From NCBI RefSeq assembly GCF_014212015.1, contig NZ_JACJVN010000002.1, positions 1 through 58,229 on the forward strand: a stretch of 58,229 nt of DNA. Reading direction: 5' to 3'. Source of the stretch: Cohnella lubricantis. GTDB taxonomy: Bacteria; Bacillota; Bacilli; Paenibacillales; Paenibacillaceae. Positions 53,144 through 58,229 of this stretch are shown one piece after another; positions within the stretch are counted from its first letter, which is position 1, and every line of letters begins with the position of its first letter. Under the pieces are notes generated by a model, which worked only from the letters and a program-made list of their open reading frames with translations, was not told the DNA's origin and did no database searches. The translations under genes and the position numbers were made by a program.

Positions 53144-53763
53144 CACAGATAAACAATTTTGCTCAAAATCTTTTTGATTTGACGAATGGCTCTCTGTTTT
53201 TCCTCTCTAACCCTGAGAGGGCCCATGTTCTGTGTAGTGAGGATATATTGCAGAATGGGGGCCATCGCTTCATCCGCCAACTCTTCGGAGTCTTCAGCTT
53301 CCGAATCATCTTGCTCGTTAACCGCTTCATCATCTTCAAGATCAGGACCATAATCAGGAAAGAACGGATATCGATCGCGATCGACTTCATATTCGCTTAG
53401 AGCGTAGTCGGCATCCGTATAATCAAACTCCTTAACCGGCTGAGCAAGAATGAACAACTTCCCCTCTTCCTTGGAGAACCGTCCCCAACCTTTATCATGG
53501 TATAAGTACCTACTGAATACTGTAAGCTCCTTTGCCGTTACTTTGGAAGCAATAGGATGGAAGAACACTAACAAGACGTCGATTGTTCCTTCGGTTACAC
53601 CCAGAAAGATCAAACTCTTGATTCCCTTAAAAGTCTTATTAAACTCCTCGGTCGCCTCCAGTACTTGTTCTTTGAAAGCCGACAATGGCGTTCCCTTCGC
53701 TTCCTCGCTCGGGTTCTTTAATTTCAGAACCATGTAATGATAAGAATAGTTTGCTTGTCTCAT
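53143..53763 (-). CDS. Unknown soluble protein (206 aa)
   Basis: The protein begins MRQANYSYHYMVLKLKN and has an alpha/beta N-terminal part (FKEQVLEATEEFNKTFKGIKSL..GVTEGTIDVLLVFFHPI), a very acidic linker (DDEAVNEQDDSEAEDSEELAD, about 150-175) and a basic helical tail (VREEKQRAIRQIKKILSKI). No known motif seen. ATG 53763 follows GGAGGAG. It has its own near-consensus promoter bearing iterated AAGAAT motifs, and is coupled to the small membrane gene that follows: a two-gene unit of soluble plus membrane protein. Confidence 0.65.
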   Translation of the reverse strand: MRQANYSYHYMVLKLKNPSEEAKGTPLSAFKEQVLEATEEFNKTFKGIKSLIFLGVTEGTIDVLLVFFHPIASKVTAKELTVFSRYLYHDKGWGRFSKEEGKLFILAQPVKEFDYTDADYALSEYEVDRDRYPFFPDYGPDLEDDEAVNEQDDSEAEDSEELADEAMAPILQYILTTQNMGPLRVREEKQRAIRQIKKILSKIVYL

Positions 53764-53785
53764 GTGAATCTCCTCCATAAATATT

Positions 53786-53852
53786 ATTCTTTATATTCTT
53801 ATATTAATTCTTAAAATTCTTAATGTCAATAATTTTCTTCCAAAATATTCTT
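53786..53852 (-). promoter_or_regulatory. SigA promoter with iterated AAGAAT operator-like repeats
   Basis: TTGACA (53824-53829), 17-bp spacer and TAATAT (53801-53806) on the minus strand precede the gene starting at 53763. AAGAAT occurs at 53847-53852, 53816-53821, 53807-53812, 53795-53800 and 53786-53791, two of them inside the spacer and two just past the -10. This looks like a binding site for a repressor that covers the promoter. Confidence 0.7.
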
Positions 53853-53857
53853 ATAGC

Positions 53858-53894
53858 AAAAAGACCAACTCTCTCCATGCGAGTTGGCCAGTCT
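53858..53894 (-). terminator. Terminator after the 123-aa gene
   Basis: CCAACTC/GAGTTGG stem with AGAC/GTCT outside and TCTTTTTGC on the minus strand, 50 bp past the 53945 stop. Confidence 0.8.
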
Positions 53895-53944
53895 TCTCTT
53901 AAAATTTGTTTCTTTTAAATCTCTGGGGGTCAACTTGATCAAGC

Positions 53945-54316
53945 TTAAGTATCACAATGACCTTTCGGCTTACCTTGGAACCCTTTCTTAAGTGCCTCTT
54001 TTTGTAGTCTTAAAAGCTGCAGTTCGTTGCCACTGAATGCTAGTTCAATCAGGTCAACATTCGGTACAATTATCGCCATCTTCCAATAATCTGCTTCTGC
54101 CATCATGCGTATACCGTGATAAAGTTGCTCATCTGTGTTTTGCAAAAATACCAAGCCACCGCTCTGCTTGGATATTTCCTTCATCCCAAGAGCATAAGCG
54201 TAAGTCACGAAGCCGTGATCCCACATTTTCCCCCTATCTTCAGTTGTTGTCAATAATATTGTTTCTTCAACATCCATATTAATAATTTTCGGGAATGGAA
54301 TTAAGTTGTCGTCCAT
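53945..54316 (-). CDS. Unknown protein (123 aa)
   Basis: Begins MDDNLIPFPKIINMDVEETI and has alternating strands and helices (GFVTYAYALGMKEISKQSGGLVFLQNTDEQLYHGIRMMAEADYWKMAIIVPNVDLIELAF) with a basic tail (LQKEALKKGFQGKPKGHCDT). No signal, membrane segment or known motif is visible. ATG 54316 follows GAGGAGGGGG. It precedes a terminator and follows two small membrane genes, so it may be the last gene of that set. Function unknown. Confidence 0.65.
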   Translation of the reverse strand: MDDNLIPFPKIINMDVEETILLTTTEDRGKMWDHGFVTYAYALGMKEISKQSGGLVFLQNTDEQLYHGIRMMAEADYWKMAIIVPNVDLIELAFSGNELQLLRLQKEALKKGFQGKPKGHCDT

Positions 54317-54361
54317 GACATCCCCCTCCTCTATACATGATGTCGTTATCTATTCGTCGGA

Positions 54362-54598
54362 TTAATGTTTCCCATCTAAATAGGCTGTAATAACAGTTGC
54401 GATAAATGCCGCAATACTGACAGCATCCAAACTGAAGGACAGAACATAGAAATTCTCTTTAAAGTAACTAAGTGAAAACTTCATAGACACCGCGAGAATT
54501 ATATAAAGGTAAATATACTTTATCATATATAACTTTCGTAACATCAACTCACCAAATTCATATCGTTTTTTCCTCATCATCCAATGGAATAGAGACAT
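54362..54598 (-). CDS. Small membrane protein (78 aa)
   Basis: A basic N-terminal part (MMRKKRYEFGELMLRKLYM) precedes two membrane segments, IKYIYLYIILAVSMKFSL and VLSFSLDAVSIAAFIATVITAYL. The ribosome site before ATG 54598 is weak; an ATG a few codons in could serve. I recognise no family. It lies 33 bp after the 54632 gene and 45 bp before the 123-aa gene on the same strand, so one operon is likely. Confidence 0.5.
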   Translation of the reverse strand: MSLFHWMMRKKRYEFGELMLRKLYMIKYIYLYIILAVSMKFSLSYFKENFYVLSFSLDAVSIAAFIATVITAYLDGKH

Positions 54599-54631
54599 TT
54601 AATCCACTATCCAAACACCTTACACTCACAA

Positions 54632-54904
54632 CTATGACAGGAGCAGTTTCCAGTCAGTTAAATTCAAAAAGAATACAACAACGTTTAAGAAACCGGCTCC
54701 AAAGAGTGACATCGCTGCCATACGCGCAGAGGGGTAAATTCGTCTTTCGAGTGTTAGAACCCATAGACTGCGACGAGCGGTGTATATGACCACAATGATA
54801 TTACAAGTCATAAGTGCAGACTTCGAAAGCTTCTCGATCGTATTCCAGCCAGCTAAGGCAGATACGATATGTATACCGCCAAATAGCAAGACAGCACAAA
54901 GCAT
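54632..54904 (-). CDS. Small membrane protein (90 aa, possibly 107 aa)
   Basis: Three hydrophobic segments are visible: MLCAVLLFGGIHIVSALAGW, ALMTCNIIVVIYTA and MSLFGAGFLNVVVFFLNL, with a basic loop (RRSLWVLTLERRIYPSAR). The frame continues upstream as coding-like sequence (IQEEIRNPKLLLRKGIA), and a perfect GGAGG lies 7 nt before an in-frame ATA at 54955, while ATG 54904 itself has only a weak AAGGGA. So translation may start at a non-standard codon. No family recognised. Confidence 0.5.
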   Translation of the reverse strand: MLCAVLLFGGIHIVSALAGWNTIEKLSKSALMTCNIIVVIYTARRSLWVLTLERRIYPSARMAAMSLFGAGFLNVVVFFLNLTDWKLLLS

Positions 54905-55099
54905 GGCAATCCCTTTTCTTAGTAGGAGCTTTGGGTTACGGATCTCCTCTTGTATCGTTCTACCTCCTCTCGATGAATTGCCCTGCTTAGCTCTTAAACC
55001 TCCTTACATAATAGAACAATGCATGGGTTACTCTTTGTCAGCGAATGTACGTTCTCCATAATTGCGAGCAAGAACCCTGATTTGATGTCACAATAAAGA

Positions 55100-55130
55100 A
55101 TAAAACCAACTCGCTCGTACCGTGAGTTCG
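55100..55130 (-). terminator. Terminator of the ADP-ribosylglycohydrolase operon
   Basis: AACTC/GAGTT hairpin followed by GGTTTTATTC on the minus strand, 13 bp past the 55143 stop. Its core resembles the hairpin at 53858-53894. The rest of 54956-55099 shows no gene I can support. Confidence 0.6.
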
Positions 55131-55142
55131 TTAGTTACATTT

Positions 55143-56066
55143 TCAATTCGTTGCGCTCAGATATATTTCATCCGCCATATCCTTAATTAAACTGCCCATC
55201 GCCAGCTTGTCTCGCCATTTCTTTGGAATGCCGTTAACCCCGTAGTAAGCGCCGGCGATTTGCCCATACACGGCCCCGGTCGTATCCGCATCATCCCCGA
55301 GATTAACGGCCTTCAGCGCACCGGTCTCAAAGTTATCGGTTCGATCGAACGCCCACAAGGCTGCTTCCAACGATTTCACCACGTAGCCCGAGCCTTGGAT
55401 CTCTGGTGGTTCCTTTCGCTTATATGACCCGGCTAATATATCGGCAATTCGAGGCGACAAAGACTGCGGATCCAGCCAGTTATCGAACGCGGATGGGTTC
55501 AGTATTCTTTCTTTAGACCAACCGTGCACTCCCGCCAAAAGATAAGCAGCCATCAACCTACATGCATCTATGCATTCTTCGGCGGCATGCGTTGTCCGTG
55601 AGCTCAGCGCGGAGAAATGAATAGCTTGTTCCGGATCCGACGCATAAAACAATGGAACTGGACATAGCCGCATGATGGAACCGTTGCCGGCCGAATTAGG
55701 TTTGGTAGAGCCGCAATACCCCTCTCCCGTTCGCTCGAATCGGCGGATCGCTTCTGCAGTCGCATTTCCGATGTCGAAGCACGTTCCGGTGCTGCTTAAG
55801 TACCCCTCACGTCTCCACTTAGAGTATCGTTGCATTTGATGTACGGGATCGAATCCGTTGGTCTCGATCAAACTCTCCGCCAAACATAGCGCCATTGAGG
55901 TATCGTCTGTCCACTCTCCGGGATTCAACTGAAAAACTCCGCCCCCGACCATATCCTGCACAGGTTGAAACCCACCAGGCGTCGTAAATTCAACGGTTGT
56001 ACCAAGAGCGTCCCCGATTGCCAGACCAGTCAAACTTCCTAAGAATCGCTCACGATTCAGTTCCAT
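55143..56066 (-). CDS. ADP-ribosylglycohydrolase family protein
   Basis: The 307-aa protein has the family motifs: GLAIGDALGTTVEF at the start, GEWTDDTSMALCLAESL (metal-binding aspartates near 54-55), and NLGDDADTTGAVYGQIAGAYYG near 257. Such enzymes remove ADP-ribose from Arg or other residues, or from related small molecules, with two Mg ions. ATG 56066 is preceded by a weak AAGGGAAG. It follows the WYL regulator gene by 18 bp, so both are probably one operon; this pairing suggests regulated use, perhaps in defense. Confidence 0.93.
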   Translation of the reverse strand: MELNRERFLGSLTGLAIGDALGTTVEFTTPGGFQPVQDMVGGGVFQLNPGEWTDDTSMALCLAESLIETNGFDPVHQMQRYSKWRREGYLSSTGTCFDIGNATAEAIRRFERTGEGYCGSTKPNSAGNGSIMRLCPVPLFYASDPEQAIHFSALSSRTTHAAEECIDACRLMAAYLLAGVHGWSKERILNPSAFDNWLDPQSLSPRIADILAGSYKRKEPPEIQGSGYVVKSLEAALWAFDRTDNFETGALKAVNLGDDADTTGAVYGQIAGAYYGVNGIPKKWRDKLAMGSLIKDMADEIYLSATN

Positions 56067-56084
56067 ACCGTACCACCACTTCCC

Positions 56085-56960
56085 TTACTGATACATCTTG
56101 AACCACTCTGATAACTGCTCCTTCATCGATTCTCGGACTGCCTTTGGCTCCAATATTTCCGCAGAAGGTCCGTATTGCATAACCCATTTCAGAAACTCCT
56201 TCTCGTTGTTGACGGTCACTTCAAAAAGTAAGCTGCCGTCCTTCTGATCCTTCATCCGCGGACGAACAAACAGTTCCTCTTCCTTGATATATCTGGCCAC
56301 ATCGGCGTTGAATCGAACCTTGAAAGTGATGTTCTTGTCCCCGCGGTCGATCGACCACGTGTTCTTTAAATAAGTTCTGATGTTGAAATCGCCTTTGTCG
56401 AAGCTCTCTCCCGTAATCTCCACTTTCTGAAAGCGGCTAATCCGAAAAGTACGTATACTCTGCTTCGTGTGGCAGTACCCGATTAAATAAAATCGTTGAT
56501 CGCGAGGAACGAGATAATATGGATCGATTTTGCGCTCGGTAGTTTCGTTTCGGTACTGGGTATGGTACACAGTATCGATTGTACTGTGATCCAAGATTGC
56601 TTGAATAATCGGTTGCAGATAGCTGGGACTTTCCTTCCGGTATGCAGGTGTACCCATCTGAATGATGCCGGCGATATCTTCGATTAGATTGTTCTGCCGA
56701 GATTTTTCTTTCAGATGTGTCCCCATCACTTTGTCGTAGGCGGTATCAAAACCTGGCGGCAACTTATCCTTGTCCAGCATCGATGGCAGAAGGGAGAACA
56801 CAAGAGCTTCCTGTTCGGTAAAGTTTAGCGGATACAGGAAAAACCTGCCCATAAAACGATAACCAGTGCCTCTGCCTTCATTGGTAATGGGCGCGATGAG
56901 GCTGAGAATCTCCAGATCACGATAAATGGTTCGGATATTCACGTCGCACTTCAATGCCAA
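56085..56960 (-). CDS. WYL-domain transcriptional regulator, HTH with unusual start
   Basis: The annotated frame from TTG 56960 gives 291 aa with the end of an HTH (DVNIRTIYRDLEIL) and a WYL domain at about 120-190 (YLVPRDQRFYLIGYCHTK, RTFRISRF), followed by the WCX C-terminal part. The reading frame continues upstream: residues IIDKVIRIFNIINAIQANPG and ISAADLALK complete the normal HTH, back to an ATA at 57035 or 57032 with GAGG about 8 nt before it, but no ATG, GTG or TTG. Full-length regulator therefore requires a non-standard start, or the start has been lost. Confidence 0.85.
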   Translation of the reverse strand: MALKCDVNIRTIYRDLEILSLIAPITNEGRGTGYRFMGRFFLYPLNFTEQEALVFSLLPSMLDKDKLPPGFDTAYDKVMGTHLKEKSRQNNLIEDIAGIIQMGTPAYRKESPSYLQPIIQAILDHSTIDTVYHTQYRNETTERKIDPYYLVPRDQRFYLIGYCHTKQSIRTFRISRFQKVEITGESFDKGDFNIRTYLKNTWSIDRGDKNITFKVRFNADVARYIKEEELFVRPRMKDQKDGSLLFEVTVNNEKEFLKWVMQYGPSAEILEPKAVRESMKEQLSEWFKMYQ

Positions 56961-57229
56961 ATCCGCCGCAGATATGCCTGGATTAGCCTGAATCGCATTG
57001 ATAATATTGAAGATGCGTATAACTTTGTCTATTATAGGTACAACCTCGCTTGAGACTTCTAGAATTATAATTCAAGTTCTCGATAATAAAAATTTCGATA
57101 ATGTCTAATCAGGCTCCTCCTTTGGAGGGCTGAAAACTTGCTTCATGCATGCCAATCATGTGGACATCGCGATCGTAAAAACCGAGGAAAGGAATTCAAT
57201 TAAAGCAGCATGCTTTTCCATCACGAGCG

Positions 57230-57258
57230 TTTACAGTACTACGAGTTAATGATATTAT
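57230..57258 (+). promoter_or_regulatory. SigA-type promoter upstream of the small-ORF/GNAT pair
   Basis: TTTACA (57230-57235), 17-bp spacer, TATTAT (57253-57258). Transcription would begin about 57265, giving a leader of about 175 nt that includes the hairpin at 57306. Confidence 0.65.
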
Positions 57259-57305
57259 TTAGATACATTGAGGATTTCAAAAATTTGGTGCACTTACTTC
57301 AAACT

Positions 57306-57338
57306 GAGCCATATCCTTTTAGGGATAACTCTTTTTGA
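57306..57338 (+). terminator. Terminator-like hairpin in the leader
   Basis: GAG..ATATCC pairs with GGATAACTC, loop TTTTAG, followed by TTTTTGAAG. It lies between the promoter and the first gene, so it could attenuate the operon or end a short RNA of about 70 nt. Confidence 0.55.
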
Positions 57339-57439
57339 AGTGGTGTGGACCGCATGAAAAATTCATCTTCATCTTGACCAAGCCACTTATATTCTTTGTC
57401 ATCATTACCGAGACTAAGAAATTAAGGAGGATGGTCATT

Positions 57440-57634
57440 GTGAATGATTACGAGGAACGAAAGGGGGAGTTATCCATGGCTACTGCAAAGAAACTTGATC
57501 AAATTGAACTTAACCCTAAAAATAAGGATCAGTTTGATCGTGTTGTTAAGTTCCTGGAAGCTACAGAACTCCCGAACATTGTTAAAAGTGTCGATCACAC
57601 CTATAAACCAACTCCAAGGGCCAAGAAAAAATGA
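57440..57634 (+). CDS. Small unknown protein, candidate antitoxin (64 aa)
   Basis: GTG 57440 has AAGGAGG 9 nt upstream; a shorter version could start at ATG 57476, which also has GGGGGAG. The protein is charged: MNDYEERKGELSMATAKKLD at the start, a helix-like middle (NKDQFDRVVKFLEATELPNI) and a basic tail (YKPTPRAKKK). It does not show the ribbon-helix-helix look of DUF1778 antitoxins that usually partner GNAT toxins. The stop overlaps the ATG of the GNAT gene as ATGA. Antitoxin function is inferred only from position, size and coupling. Confidence 0.65.
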   Translation: MNDYEERKGELSMATAKKLDQIELNPKNKDQFDRVVKFLEATELPNIVKSVDHTYKPTPRAKKK

Positions 57635-58161
57635 TTGCTTATTATGATCCGTTCTCAGACAAGCATAGGAAGAAAATTCGCCGTTTTAGATCTGGCGATG
57701 ATTTAGTCGATGGCTTCATAAACGAAGAGGCCGGCGAGTTGCATGATTTATGTGCAGCTCGCACGCGCCTCTATTTTGATACAGAAGACAACTTGGTTGG
57801 TTATTTTACTTTAATGCCAACCACAATTAAGTTAAGTGAGCAAACAAGGATTCAGTGGGAATTAGGAACCAGGCGAATTATTCATCCAGCCCTCCATATC
57901 TTGTATTTTGGTATCCACGAGGAATATAAGCTTCGAGGATATGGAAGGCATATGATGCGGGATATCATCCATATGGCTAGGAATTTTGCTGTTGACATTG
58001 GCTGCCGTTGTTTGGTTCTAGAAGTTAAACGCGATAACAATGATGCTATCGCTTTTTATGAAAAGATGGAGTTTGTTACGATCGAAGAGGACGAGCCATA
58101 CAATAAAATGGCATTGAGAATCGCTCCTTATACGGTAGAAGAACTTGAACTGATGGAATGA
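57631..58161 (+). CDS. GNAT acetyltransferase, TacT/AtaT-like candidate toxin
   Basis: The 176-aa protein is a GNAT domain. Its N-terminal half (FRSGDDLVDGFINEEAGELH, TRLYFDTEDNLVGYFTLMPT) follows the layout of GNAT toxins that acetylate aminoacyl-tRNA. The acetyl-CoA loop is YKLRGYGRHMMRDIIHMA, then CLVLEVKRDNNDAIAFYEKMEFV carries the active-site tyrosine region. It is translationally coupled to the 64-aa gene by ATGA. Toxicity is inferred; it could instead be a housekeeping protein acetyltransferase. Confidence 0.85.
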   Translation: MIAYYDPFSDKHRKKIRRFRSGDDLVDGFINEEAGELHDLCAARTRLYFDTEDNLVGYFTLMPTTIKLSEQTRIQWELGTRRIIHPALHILYFGIHEEYKLRGYGRHMMRDIIHMARNFAVDIGCRCLVLEVKRDNNDAIAFYEKMEFVTIEEDEPYNKMALRIAPYTVEELELME

Positions 58162-58182
58162 AAAAAATATGCTTATCGAAGA

Positions 58183-58218
58183 TGACGGAGAACTACTTTA
58201 AGGGACCCGTCTTTTTTT
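58183..58218 (+). terminator. Terminator of the small-ORF/GNAT operon
   Basis: GACGG pairs with CCGTC around a long loop, then TTTTTTT. It lies 22 bp beyond the GNAT stop codon. Confidence 0.6.
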
Positions 58219-58229
58219 ATGAAATCGTG

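Larger units (their letters stand above)
57036..57439. other. Regulatory stretch between the WYL gene and the right-end pair
   Basis: About 400 bp without a gene. It contains TATAAT-like and TTGAAT-like sequences near 57065-57080 that may serve the WYL gene, the plus-strand promoter at 57230-57258, and a terminator-like hairpin at 57306-57338. An in-frame ATG at 57335 has no ribosome site and sits on that hairpin. Confidence 0.5.

Noticed and set aside
57335..57440. Longer start for the 64-aa gene at ATG 57335
   Set aside because: The ATG lies on the T-run side of a hairpin, has no ribosome site, and the added residues are hydrophobic and unlike the rest.
43591..58229. Prophage or integrative element boundaries
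   Set aside because: No integrase, phage structural gene, transposase, tRNA or direct repeat pair could be identified in the window.

Overview
The window looks like chromosome from an endospore-forming, high-GC Bacillales species, most likely a Paenibacillaceae member (Paenibacillus or Cohnella type). This rests on the sporulation genes (spoIIP, yqxA, gpr, spoVAC/D/Eb, uninterrupted sigK), the CIRCE-controlled hrcA-grpE-dnaK-dnaJ operon, a T-box leuS, and gene order matching the yqeG-to-dnaJ block of Bacillus subtilis. Genus is inferred from overall protein character; no search was run.

Positions 1-35500 (GC-rich, nearly all minus strand) hold the conserved block, read right to left: yqeG-yqeH-aroE-yhbY-nadD-yqeK-rsfS-cvfB-like-yqeM, then a 52-bp tandem repeat array, leuS with its T-box, divergent comER, comEA-metY-like-comEB-comEC, an ECF sigma/anti-sigma pair, holA, rpsT (plus strand), gpr, spoIIP, yqxA, a Smr-less MutS2 relative, lepA, hemW, a GNAT gene, hrcA, grpE, dnaK, dnaJ and two small unknown genes. 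Relative to B. subtilis the insertions are the cvfB-like gene, leuS, the metY-like gene, the sigma pair, the mutS2-like gene and the GNAT gene.

Positions 35500-43590 carry a transglutaminase/DUF58/MoxR operon, a spoVA operon (C, D, Eb), a small unknown gene and sigK.

Positions 43591-58229 are visibly more AT-rich and accessory in character. They hold an McrBC-type restriction system whose McrB carries two EVE/PUA-like modules, a double zinc-ribbon protein and a frameshifted small gene upstream of it, a SpoT/MESH1-like HD hydrolase, a wrecked type III Res gene, a VWA protein, a run of small unknown and membrane proteins with an iterated-operator promoter, an ADP-ribosylglycohydrolase with a WYL regulator, and at the right end a small-protein/GNAT pair arranged like a toxin-antitoxin module. 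This has the look of a defense island.

Most notable for follow-up are the small-ORF/GNAT pair, the dual-EVE McrBC operon, the unknown 52.5-55 kb cluster, two genes whose coding sequence runs upstream to a Shine-Dalgarno followed by ATA, the 52-bp array abutting the yqeM stop codon, and overlapping opposed vegetative and forespore -10 elements between rpsT and gpr.
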